Source: Acanthococcus lagerstroemiae
Lineage: Eukaryota > Arthropoda > Insecta > Hemiptera > Eriococcidae
Reading direction: 5' to 3'
Assembly (NCBI GenBank): GCA_031841125.1
Contig: JAJSSI010000040.1
Span: 30,566-94,565, forward strand
DNA: 64,000 nucleotides
The notes below the pieces were generated by a model, which did no database searches, was not told where the DNA came from, and saw nothing but the letters and a program-made list of their open reading frames with translations. Position numbers and translations under genes: made by a program. This document shows positions 1-11,100 of the stretch, in pieces (positions within the stretch are counted from its first letter, which is position 1; the number at the start of each line of letters is the position of its first letter).

Positions 1-71
1 GGTCGCCGCCAAATTTCAACCACGAATTCGAACTCAGCGTGAAAAATTGAGTATGAAACACTCATTAATTC

Positions 72-105
72 GAAATTTTTGATTTTCTCAAATTTTGAAA
101 ATTTC
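72..105. repeat. A+T-rich short hairpin element in the unit
   Basis: Offsets 72-79 (gaaatttt) and 98-105 (aaaatttc) are perfect 8-bp reverse complements around an 18-nt spacer. Nested inside is a 7-bp inverted repeat, 90-96 with 98-104, around a single G at 97. Such A/T-tract symmetry is common in satellites and may bend DNA. No specific binding protein can be named from it. Confidence 0.65.
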
Positions 106-135
106 TCCATACTATACATCATGTCTTTTTTGGGG

Positions 136-149
136 CGAAAAAATTTTCG
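136..149. repeat. Near-palindromic A/T tract flanked by CG
   Basis: The bases cgaaaa at 136-141 and ttttcg at 144-149 are 6-bp reverse complements around AA. The element sits directly before the main G+C-rich patch of the unit (149-178) and is invariant in the units examined. It could be a protein-binding palindrome or simply a rigid A-tract; the sequence does not decide. Confidence 0.55.
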
Positions 150-198
150 GAGAGCTACGGCGTCGGTGCTGGGGCTAGTTACTCAATTTTTCGAGACG

Positions 199-209
199 AA
201 TTCGAATCC
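199..209 (+). other. tRNA B-box-like word (TTCGAATCC) in each unit
   Basis: Offsets 201-209 match the last nine bases of the canonical RNA polymerase III internal B box (GGTTCGAATCC). Only the first two bases differ (AA for GG), giving 9 of 11 matches. No credible A box is seen at the usual distance upstream and no tRNA fold is present. The word could be a bare TFIIIC-type site, a relic of a tRNA-derived ancestor, or chance, since TTCGAA words are frequent in this unit. Confidence is low. Confidence 0.3.
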
Positions 210-237
210 GTTGTCAAAATTGAGCTACAGTCATTTC

Positions 238-283
238 CTGACCCAATTTGATCAACTTTTCCAACTTTTTCGAGTGTATCTCA
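238..283. other. Variable cassette within the unit, type A example
   Basis: Eight diagnostic positions in this 46-bp stretch separate types A and B: 238, 247, 256, 264, 265, 271, 272 and 283. Nearly all substitutions and indels of the whole array fall here. The TGATCA palindrome at 249-254 inside the cassette is kept in essentially every unit, apart from the 274-bp unit that lost the segment. Seven of the eight positions would change an amino acid if the plus-strand frame were read, so the pattern is not that of a conserved protein. The cassette may mark a recombination-active or unconstrained segment beside a constrained core; this is inference. Confidence 0.85.
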
Positions 284-876
284 GGAACGGAGGGTCGCCG
301 CCAAATTTCAACCACGAATTCGAACTCAGCGTGAAAAATTGAGTATGAAACACTCATTAATTCGAAATTTTTGATTTTCTCAAATTTTGAAAATTTCTCC
401 ATACTATACATCATGTCTTTTTTGGGGCGAAAAAATTTTCGGAGAGCTACGGCGTCGGTGCTGGGGCTAGTTACTCAATTTTTCGAGACGAATTCGAATC
501 CGTTGTCAAAATTGAGCTACAGTCATTTCCTGACCCAATTTGATCAACTTTTCCAACTTTTTCGAGTGTATCTCAGGAACGGAGGGTCGCCGCCAAATTT
601 CAACCACGAATTCGAACTCAGCGTGAAAAATTGAGTATGAAACACTCATTAATTCGAAATTTTTGATTTTCTCAAATTTTGAAAATTTCTCCATACTATA
701 CATCATGTCTTTTTTGGGGCGAAAAAATTTTCGGAGAGCTACGGCGTCGGTGCTGGGGCTAGTTACTCAATTTTTCGAGACGAATTCGAATCCGTTGTCA
801 AAATTGAGCTACAGTCATTTCCTGACCCAATTTGATCAACTTTTCCAACTTTTTCGAGTGTATCTCAGGAACGGAG

Positions 877-1168
877 GGTCGCCGCCAAATTTCAACCACG
901 AATTCGAACTCAGCGTGAAAAATTGAGTATGAAACACTCATTAATTCGAAATTTTTGATTTTCTCAAATTTTGAAAATTTCTCCATACTATACATCATGT
1001 CTTTTTTGGGGCGAAAAAATTTTCGGAGAGCTACGGCGTCGGTGCTGGGGCTAGTTACTCAATTTTTCGAGACGAATTCGAATCCGTTGTCAAAATTGAG
1101 CTACAGTCATTTCCTGACCCAATTTGATCAATTTTTCAATTTTTTTTTAGTGTATCTCAGGAACGGAG
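877..1168. repeat. Hybrid unit inside the A block
   Basis: This is the first departure from the pure A pattern. The cassette keeps C238, T247 and A283 of type A but has T256, a single C at 261-262 and a TTTTTTTTTAG tract in place of the A segment at 264-274. It is therefore a recombinant or intermediate between A and B, embedded among perfect A units. Confidence 0.85.
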
Positions 1169-3504
1169 GGTCGCCGCCAAATTTCAACCACGAATTCGAA
1201 CTCAGCGTGAAAAATTGAGTATGAAACACTCATTAATTCGAAATTTTTGATTTTCTCAAATTTTGAAAATTTCTCCATACTATACATCATGTCTTTTTTG
1301 GGGCGAAAAAATTTTCGGAGAGCTACGGCGTCGGTGCTGGGGCTAGTTACTCAATTTTTCGAGACGAATTCGAATCCGTTGTCAAAATTGAGCTACAGTC
1401 ATTTCCTGACCCAATTTGATCAACTTTTCCAACTTTTTCGAGTGTATCTCAGGAACGGAGGGTCGCCGCCAAATTTCAACCACGAATTCGAACTCAGCGT
1501 GAAAAATTGAGTATGAAACACTCATTAATTCGAAATTTTTGATTTTCTCAAATTTTGAAAATTTCTCCATACTATACATCATGTCTTTTTTGGGGCGAAA
1601 AAATTTTCGGAGAGCTACGGCGTCGGTGCTGGGGCTAGTTACTCAATTTTTCGAGACGAATTCGAATCCGTTGTCAAAATTGAGCTACAGTCATTTCTTG
1701 ACCCAATTTGATCAATTTTTCCAACTTTTTCGAGTGTATCTCAGGAACGGAGGGTCGCCGCCAAATTTCAACCACGAATTCGAACTCAGCGTGAAAAATT
1801 GAGTATGAAACACTCATTAATTCGAAATTTTTGATTTTCTCAAATTTTGAAAATTTCTCCATACTATACATCATGTCTTTTTTGGGGCGAAAAAATTTTC
1901 GGAGAGCTACGGCGTCGGTGCTGGGGCTAGTTACTCAATTTTTCGAGACGAATTCGAATCCGTTGTCAAAATTGAGCTACAGTCATTTCCTGACCCAATT
2001 TGATCAACTTTTCCAACTTTTTCGAGTGTATCTCAGGAACGGAGGGTCGCCGCCAAATTTCAACCACGAATTCGAACTCAGCGTGAAAAATTGAGTATGA
2101 AACACTCATTAATTCGAAATTTTTGATTTTCTCAAATTTTGAAAATTTCTCCATACTATACATCATGTCTTTTTTGGGGCGAAAAAATTTTCGGAGAGCT
2201 ACGGCGTCGGTGCTGGGGCTAGTTACTCAATTTTTCGAGACGAATTCGAATCCGTTGTCAAAATTGAGCTACAGTCATTTCCTGACCCAATTTGATCAAC
2301 TTTTCCAACTTTTTCGAGTGTATCTCAGGAACGGAGGGTCGCCGCCAAATTTCAACCACGAATTCGAACTCAGCGTGAAAAATTGAGTATGAAACACTCA
2401 TTAATTCGAAATTTTTGATTTTCTCAAATTTTGAAAATTTCTCCATACTATACATCATGTCTTTTTTGGGGCGAAAAAATTTTCGGAGAGCTACGGCGTC
2501 GGTGCTGGGGCTAGTTACTCAATTTTTCGAGACGAATTCGAATCCGTTGTCAAAATTGAGCTACAGTCATTTCCTGACCCAATTTGATCAACTTTTCCAA
2601 CTTTTTCGAGTGTATCTCAGGAACGGAGGGTCGCCGCCAAATTTCAACCACGAATTCGAACTCAGCGTGAAAAATTGAGTATGAAACACTCATTAATTCG
2701 AAATTTTTGATTTTCTCAAATTTTGAAAATTTCTCCATACTATACATCATGTCTTTTTTGGGGCGAAAAAATTTTCGGAGAGCTACGGCGTCGGTGCTGG
2801 GGCTAGTTACTCAATTTTTCGAGACGAATTCGAATCCGTTGTCAAAATTGAGCTACAGTCATTTCCTGACCCAATTTGATCAACTTTTCCAACTTTTTCG
2901 AGTGTATCTCAGGAACGGAGGGTCGCCGCCAAATTTCAACCACGAATTCGAACTCAGCGTGAAAAATTGAGTATGAAACACTCATTAATTCGAAATTTTT
3001 GATTTTCTCAAATTTTGAAAATTTCTCCATACTATACATCATGTCTTTTTTGGGGCGAAAAAATTTTCGGAGAGCTACGGCGTCGGTGCTGGGGCTAGTT
3101 ACTCAATTTTTCGAGACGAATTCGAATCCGTTGTCAAAATTGAGCTACAGTCATTTCTTGACCCAATTTGATCAACTTTTCCAACTTTTTCGAGTGTATC
3201 TCGGGAACGGAGGGTCGCCGCCAAATTTCAACCACGAATTCGAACTCAGCGTGAAAAATTGAGTATGAAACACTCATTAATTCGAAATTTTTGATTTTCT
3301 CAAATTTTGAAAATTTCTCCATACTATACATCATGTCTTTTTTGGGGCGAAAAAATTTTCGGAGAGCTACGGCGTCGGTGCTGGGGCTAGTTACTCAATT
3401 TTTCGAGACGAATTCGAATCCGTTGTCAAAATTGAGCTACAGTCATTTCCTGACCCAATTTGATCAACTTTTCCAACTTTTTCGAGTGTATCTCAGGAAC
3501 GGAG

Positions 3505-3796
3505 GGTCGCCGCCAAATTTCAACCACGAATTCGAACTCAGCGTGAAAAATTGAGTATGAAACACTCATTAATTCGAAATTTTTGATTTTCTCAAATTTT
3601 GAAAATTTCTCCATACTATACATCATGTCTTTTTTGGGGCGAAAAAATTTTCGGAGAGCTACGGCGTCGGTGCTGGGGCTAGTTACTCAATTTTTCGAGA
3701 CGAATTCGAATCCGTTGTCAAAATTGAGCTACAGTCATTTCTTGACCCAAACTGATCAATTTTTCCATTTTTTTCTAGTGTATCTCGGGAACGGAG
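3505..3796. repeat. B-like unit with rare C248 allele in the A block
   Basis: The cassette has B alleles at 238, 247, 256, 264-265 and 283. It reads TTTTTTTCTAG, so a C remains at 271, and it carries T248 to C (actgatc). C248 was seen elsewhere only in the unit at 62732, almost at the other end of the window. Confidence 0.85.
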
Positions 3797-6700
3797 GGTC
3801 GCCGCCAAATTTCAACCACGAATTCGAACTCAGCGTGAAAAATTGAGTATGAAACACTCATTAATTCGAAATTTTTGATTTTCTCAAATTTTGAAAATTT
3901 CTCCATACTATACATCATGTCTTTTTTGGGGCGAAAAAATTTTCGGAGAGCTACGGCGTCGGTGCTGGGGCTAGTTACTCAATTTTTCGAGACGAATTCG
4001 AATCCGTTGTCAAAATTGAGCTACAGTCATTTCCTGACCCAATTTGATCAACTTTTCCAACTTTTTCGAGTGTATCTCAGGAACGGAGGGTCGCCGCCAA
4101 ATTTCAACCACGAATTCGAACTCAGCGTGAAAAATTGAGTATGAAACACTCATTAATTCGAAATTTTTGATTTTCTCAAATTTTGAAAATTTCTCCATAC
4201 TATACATCATGTCTTTTTTGGGGCGAAAAAATTTTCGGAGAGCTACGGCGTCGGTGCTGGGGCTAGTTACTCAATTTTTCGAGACGAATTCGAATCCGTT
4301 GTCAAAATTGAGCTACAGTCATTTCCTGACCCAATTTGATCAACTTTTCCAACTTTTTCGAGTGTATCTCAGGAACGGAGGGTCGCCGCCAAATTTCAAC
4401 CACGAATTCGAACTCAGCGTGAAAAATTGAGTATGAAACACTCATTAATTCGAAATTTTTGATTTTCTCAAATTTTGAAAATTTCTCCATACTATACATC
4501 ATGTCTTTTTTGGGGCGAAAAAATTTTCGGAGAGCTACGGCGTCGGTGCTGGGGCTAGTTACTCAATTTTTCGAGACGAATTCGAATCCGTTGTCAAAAT
4601 TGAGCTACAGTCATTTCCTGACCCAATTTGATCAACTTTTCCAACTTTTTCGAGTGTATCTCAGGAACGGAGGGTCGCCGCCAAATTTCAACCACGAATT
4701 CGAACTCAGCGTGAAAAATTGAGTATGAAACACTCATTAATTCGAAATTTTTGATTTTCTCAAATTTTGAAAATTTCTCCATACTATACATCATGTCTTT
4801 TTTGGGGCGAAAAAATTTTCGGAGAGCTACGGCGTCGGTGCTGGGGCTAGTTACTCAATTTTTCGAGACGAATTCGAATCCGTTGTCAAAATTGAGCTAC
4901 AGTCATTTCCTGACCCAATTTGATCAACTTTTCCAACTTTTTCGAGTGTATCTCAGGAACGGAGGGTCGCCGCCAAATTTCAACCACGAATTCGAACTCA
5001 GCGTGAAAAATTGAGTATGAAACACTCATTAATTCGAAATTTTTGATTTTCTCAAATTTTGAAAATTTCTCCATACTATACATCATGTCTTTTTTGGGGC
5101 GAAAAAATTTTCGGAGAGCTACGGCGTCGGTGCTGGGGCTAGTTACTCAATTTTTCGAGACGAATTCGAATCCGTTGTCAAAATTGAGCTACAGTCATTT
5201 CTTGACCCAATTTGATCAATTTTTCCAACTTTTTCGAGTGTATCTCAGGAACGGAGGGTCGCCGCCAAATTTCAACCACGAATTCGAACTCAGCGTGAAA
5301 AATTGAGTATGAAACACTCATTAATTCGAAATTTTTGATTTTCTCAAATTTTGAAAATTTCTCCATACTATACATCATGTCTTTTTTGGGGCGAAAAAAT
5401 TTTCGGAGAGCTACGGCGTCGGTGCTGGGGCTAGTTACTCAATTTTTCGAGACGAATTCGAATCCGTTGTCAAAATTGAGCTACAGTCATTTCTTGACCC
5501 AATTTGATCAATTTTTCCAACTTTTTCGAGTGTATCTCAGGAACGGAGGGTCGCCGCCAAATTTCAACCACGAATTCGAACTCAGCGTGAAAAATTGAGT
5601 ATGAAACACTCATTAATTCGAAATTTTTGATTTTCTCAAATTTTGAAAATTTCTCCATACTATACATCATGTCTTTTTTGGGGCGAAAAAATTTTCGGAG
5701 AGCTACGGCGTCGGTGCTGGGGCTAGTTACTCAATTTTTCGAGACGAATTCGAATCCGTTGTCAAAATTGAGCTACAGTCATTTCCTGACCCAATTTGAT
5801 CAACTTTTCCAACTTTTTCGAGTGTATCTCAGGAACGGAGGGTCGCCGCCAAATTTCAACCACGAATTCGAACTCAGCGTGAAAAATTGAGTATGAAACA
5901 CTCATTAATTCGAAATTTTTGATTTTCTCAAATTTTGAAAATTTCTCCATACTATACATCATGTCTTTTTTGGGGCGAAAAAATTTTCGGAGAGCTACGG
6001 CGTCGGTGCTGGGGCTAGTTACTCAATTTTTCGAGACGAATTCGAATCCGTTGTCAAAATTGAGCTACAGTCATTTCCTGACCCAATTTGATCAACTTTT
6101 CCAACTTTTTCGAGTGTATCTCAGGAACGGAGGGTCGCCGCCAAATTTCAACCACGAATTCGAACTCAGCGTGAAAAATTGAGTATGAAACACTCATTAA
6201 TTCGAAATTTTTGATTTTCTCAAATTTTGAAAATTTCTCCATACTATACATCATGTCTTTTTTGGGGCGAAAAAATTTTCGGAGAGCTACGGCGTCGGTG
6301 CTGGGGCTAGTTACTCAATTTTTCGAGACGAATTCGAATCCGTTGTCAAAATTGAGCTACAGTCATTTCCTGACCCAATTTGATCAATTTTTCCAACTTT
6401 TTCGAGTGTATCTCAGGAACGGAGGGTCGCCGCCAAATTTCAACCACGAATTCGAACTCAGCGTGAAAAATTGAGTATGAAACACTCATTAATTCGAAAT
6501 TTTTGATTTTCTCAAATTTTGAAAATTTCTCCATACTATACATCATGTCTTTTTTGGGGCGAAAAAATTTTCGGAGAGCTACGGCGTCGGTGCTGGGGCT
6601 AGTTACTCAATTTTTCGAGACGAATTCGAATCCGTTGTCAAAATTGAGCTACAGTCATTTCCTGACCCAATTTGATCAACTTTTCCAACTTTTTCGAGTG

Positions 6701-7884
6701 TATCTCAGGAACGGAGGGTCGCCGCCAAATTTCAACCACGAATTCGAACTCAGCGTGAAAAATTGAGTATGAAACACTCATTAATTCGAAATTTTTGATT
6801 TTCTCAAATTTTGAAAATTTCTCCATACTATACATCATGTCTTTTTTGGGGCGAAAAAATTTTCGGAGAGCTACGGCGTCGGTGCTGGGGCTAGTTACTC
6901 AATTTTTCGAGACGAATTCGAATCCGTTGTCAAAATTGAGCTACAGTCATTTCCTGACCCAATTTGATCAACTTTTCCAACTTTTTCGAGTGTATCTCAG
7001 GAACGGAGGGTCGCCGCCAAATTTCAACCACGAATTCGAACTCAGCGTGAAAAATTGAGTATGAAACACTCATTAATTCGAAATTTTTGATTTTCTCAAA
7101 TTTTGAAAATTTCTCCATACTATACATCATGTCTTTTTTGGGGCGAAAAAATTTTCGGAGAGCTACGGCGTCGGTGCTGGGGCTAGTTACTCAATTTTTC
7201 GAGACGAATTCGAATCCGTTGTCAAAATTGAGCTACAGTCATTTCCTGACCCAATTTGATCAACTTTTCCAACTTTTTCGAGTGTATCTCAGGAACGGAG
7301 GGTCGCCGCCAAATTTCAACCACGAATTCGAACTCAGCGTGAAAAATTGAGTATGAAACACTCATTAATTCGAAATTTTTGATTTTCTCAAATTTTGAAA
7401 ATTTCTCCATACTATACATCATGTCTTTTTTGGGGCGAAAAAATTTTCGGAGAGCTACGGCGTCGGTGCTGGGGCTAGTTACTCAATTTTTCGAGACGAA
7501 TTCGAATCCGTTGTCAAAATTGAGCTACAGTCATTTCCTGACCCAATTTGATCAACTTTTCCAACTTTTTCGAGTGTATCTCAGGAACGGAGGGTCGCCG
7601 CCAAATTTCAACCACGAATTCGAACTCAGCGTGAAAAATTGAGTATGAAACACTCATTAATTCGAAATTTTTGATTTTCTCAAATTTTGAAAATTTCTCC
7701 ATACTATACATCATGTCTTTTTTGGGGCGAAAAAATTTTCGGAGAGCTACGGCGTCGGTGCTGGGGCTAGTTACTCAATTTTTCGAGACGAATTCGAATC
7801 CGTTGTCAAAATTGAGCTACAGTCATTTCCTGACCCAATTTGATCAACTTTTCCAACTTTTTCGAGTGTATCTCAGGAACGGAG

Positions 7885-8176
7885 GGTCGCCGCCAAATTT
7901 CAACCACGAATTCGAACTCAGCGTGAAAAATTGAGTATGAAACACTCATTAATTCGAAATTTTTGATTTTCTCAAATTTTGAAAATTTCTCCATACTATA
8001 CATCATGTCTTTTTTGGGGCGAAAAAATTTTCGGAGAGCTACGGCGTCGGTGCTGGGGCTAGTTACTCAATTTTTCGAGACGAATTCGAATCCGTTGTCA
8101 AAATTGAGCTACAGTCATTTCTTGACCCAAATTGATCAATTTTTCAATTTTTTTTTAGTGTATCTCGGGAACGGAG
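7885..8176. repeat. B-like unit (single-C subtype) in the A block
   Basis: The cassette carries T238, A247, T256 and G283 with a TTTAG tract, but reads tttcaa where type B has ttcca, as does the unit at 877. The same subtype recurs at 23334-23625. This subtype looks older than, or intermediate to, the B form that fills the central block. Confidence 0.8.
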
Positions 8177-11100
8177 GGTCGCCGCCAAATTTCAACCACG
8201 AATTCGAACTCAGCGTGAAAAATTGAGTATGAAACACTCATTAATTCGAAATTTTTGATTTTCTCAAATTTTGAAAATTTCTCCATACTATACATCATGT
8301 CTTTTTTGGGGCGAAAAAATTTTCGGAGAGCTACGGCGTCGGTGCTGGGGCTAGTTACTCAATTTTTCGAGACGAATTCGAATCCGTTGTCAAAATTGAG
8401 CTACAGTCATTTCCTGACCCAATTTGATCAACTTTTCCAACTTTTTCGAGTGTATCTCAGGAACGGAGGGTCGCCGCCAAATTTCAACCACGAATTCGAA
8501 CTCAGCGTGAAAAATTGAGTATGAAACACTCATTAATTCGAAATTTTTGATTTTCTCAAATTTTGAAAATTTCTCCATACTATACATCATGTCTTTTTTG
8601 GGGCGAAAAAATTTTCGGAGAGCTACGGCGTCGGTGCTGGGGCTAGTTACTCAATTTTTCGAGACGAATTCGAATCCGTTGTCAAAATTGAGCTACAGTC
8701 ATTTCCTGACCCAATTTGATCAACTTTTCCAACTTTTTCGAGTGTATCTCAGGAACGGAGGGTCGCCGCCAAATTTCAACCACGAATTCGAACTCAGCGT
8801 GAAAAATTGAGTATGAAACACTCATTAATTCGAAATTTTTGATTTTCTCAAATTTTGAAAATTTCTCCATACTATACATCATGTCTTTTTTGGGGCGAAA
8901 AAATTTTCGGAGAGCTACGGCGTCGGTGCTGGGGCTAGTTACTCAATTTTTCGAGACGAATTCGAATCCGTTGTCAAAATTGAGCTACAGTCATTTCCTG
9001 ACCCAATTTGATCAACTTTTCCAACTTTTTCGAGTGTATCTCAGGAACGGAGGGTCGCCGCCAAATTTCAACCACGAATTCGAACTCAGCGTGAAAAATT
9101 GAGTATGAAACACTCATTAATTCGAAATTTTTGATTTTCTCAAATTTTGAAAATTTCTCCATACTATACATCATGTCTTTTTTGGGGCGAAAAAATTTTC
9201 GGAGAGCTACGGCGTCGGTGCTGGGGCTAGTTACTCAATTTTTCGAGACGAATTCGAATCCGTTGTCAAAATTGAGCTACAGTCATTTCCTGACCCAATT
9301 TGATCAATTTTCCAACTTTTTCGAGTGTATCTCAGGAACGGAGGGTCGCCGCCAAATTTCAACCACGAATTCGAACTCAGCGTGAAAAATTGAGTATGAA
9401 ACACTCATTAATTCGAAATTTTTGATTTTCTCAAATTTTGAAAATTTCTCCATACTATACATCATGTCTTTTTTGGGGCGAAAAAATTTTCGGAGAGCTA
9501 CGGCGTCGGTGCTGGGGCTAGTTACTCAATTTTTCGAGACGAATTCGAATCCGTTGTCAAAATTGAGCTACAGTCATTTCCTGACCCAATTTGATCAACT
9601 TTTCCAACTTTTTCGAGTGTATCTCAGGAACGGAGGGTCGCCGCCAAATTTCAACCACGAATTCGAACTCAGCGTGAAAAATTGAGTATGAAACACTCAT
9701 TAATTCGAAATTTTTGATTTTCTCAAATTTTGAAAATTTCTCCATACTATACATCATGTCTTTTTTGGGGCGAAAAAATTTTCGGAGAGCTACGGCGTCG
9801 GTGCTGGGGCTAGTTACTCAATTTTTCGAGACGAATTCGAATCCGTTGTCAAAATTGAGCTACAGTCATTTCTTGACCCAATTTGATCAATTTTTCAACT
9901 TTTTCGAGTGTATCTCAGGAACGGAGGGTCGCCGCCAAATTTCAACCACGAATTCGAACTCAGCGTGAAAAATTGAGTATGAAACACTCATTAATTCGAA
10001 ATTTTTGATTTTCTCAAATTTTGAAAATTTCTCCATACTATACATCATGTCTTTTTTGGGGCGAAAAAATTTTCGGAGAGCTACGGCGTCGGTGCTGGGG
10101 CTAGTTACTCAATTTTTCGAGACGAATTCGAATCCGTTGTCAAAATTGAGCTACAGTCATTTCCTGACCCAATTTGATCAATTTTTCCAACTTTTTCGAG
10201 TGTATCTCAGGAACGGAGGGTCGCCGCCAAATTTCAACCACGAATTCGAACTCAGCGTGAAAAATTGAGTATGAAACACTCATTAATTCGAAATTTTTGA
10301 TTTTCTCAAATTTTGAAAATTTCTCCATACTATACATCATGTCTTTTTTGGGGCGAAAAAATTTTCGGAGAGCTACGGCGTCGGTGCTGGGGCTAGTTAC
10401 TCAATTTTTCGAGACGAATTCGAATCCGTTGTCAAAATTGAGCTACAGTCATTTCCTGACCCAATTTGATCAACTTTTCCAACTTTTTCGAGTGTATCTC
10501 AGGAACGGAGGGTCGCCGCCAAATTTCAACCACGAATTCGAACTCAGCGTGAAAAATTGAGTATGAAACACTCATTAATTCGAAATTTTTGATTTTCTCA
10601 AATTTTGAAAATTTCTCCATACTATACATCATGTCTTTTTTGGGGCGAAAAAATTTTCGGAGAGCTACGGCGTCGGTGCTGGGGCTAGTTACTCAATTTT
10701 TCGAGACGAATTCGAATCCGTTGTCAAAATTGAGCTACAGTCATTTCCTGACCCAATTTGATCAACTTTTCCAACTTTTTCGAGTGTATCTCAGGAACGG
10801 AGGGTCGCCGCCAAATTTCAACCACGAATTCGAACTCAGCGTGAAAAATTGAGTATGAAACACTCATTAATTCGAAATTTTTGATTTTCTCAAATTTTGA
10901 AAATTTCTCCATACTATACATCATGTCTTTTTTGGGGCGAAAAAATTTTCGGAGAGCTACGGCGTCGGTGCTGGGGCTAGTTACTCAATTTTTCGAGACG
11001 AATTCGAATCCGTTGTCAAAATTGAGCTACAGTCATTTCCTGACCCAATTTGATCAACTTTTCCAACTTTTTCGAGTGTATCTCAGGAACGGAGGGTCGC

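Larger units (their letters stand above)
24..203. repeat. Imperfect inverted repeat inside the unit
   Basis: Offsets 41-53 and 180-192 are perfect 13-bp reverse complements (gaaaaattgagta and tactcaatttttc). The homology continues outward: 33-35 pairs with 193-195 and 24-30 pairs with 197-203, giving 23 paired bases in arms of 30 and 24 bp. The loop is 126 bp (54-179). A second, shorter option uses the same right arm: 182-190 pairs with 216-224 over 9 bp. The arms lie in the conserved core and recur in nearly every unit. Transcripts could fold back, or the DNA could extrude a cruciform; neither is shown. Confidence 0.8.
1..292. repeat. Reference satellite unit, type A
   Basis: This first complete unit serves as the reference for offsets. 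It has 59 C and 55 G in 292 bases (39% G+C) and 17 CpG. G+C is uneven: one rich patch lies at about 149-178 and another straddles the unit junction at about 283-10. The 54-128 stretch is strongly A+T rich. The word AATTCGAA occurs three times (25-32, 67-74 and 199-206). There are two GAATTC sites (24-29 and 198-203), so that hexamer recurs at alternating 174- and 118-bp spacings. TTTTTCGAG occurs twice (187-195 and 266-274), which hints at an old internal duplication. The cassette at 238-283 carries all the type A alleles. Confidence 0.95.

Noticed and set aside
27..43. CENP-B box
   Set aside because: The best match (TTCGAACTCAGCGTG) misses the central A and one G of the essential NTTCGNNNNANNCGGGN positions, so it does not meet the motif.
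79..342. An 87-codon plus-strand reading frame repeated in most units
   Set aside because: It starts at TTG rather than ATG. It exists only because the unit is repeated, and one-base indels change its C-terminal end in dozens of units. Seven of the eight common polymorphisms are amino-acid changing. No recognisable domain is present. It is treated as a by-product of the satellite.
214..414. A 66-codon minus-strand reading frame repeated in most type A units
   Set aside because: It overlaps the plus-strand frame and is lost in type B units, where the TTTAG tract supplies a stop on the minus strand. It resembles no known family and shows no sign of protein-level constraint.
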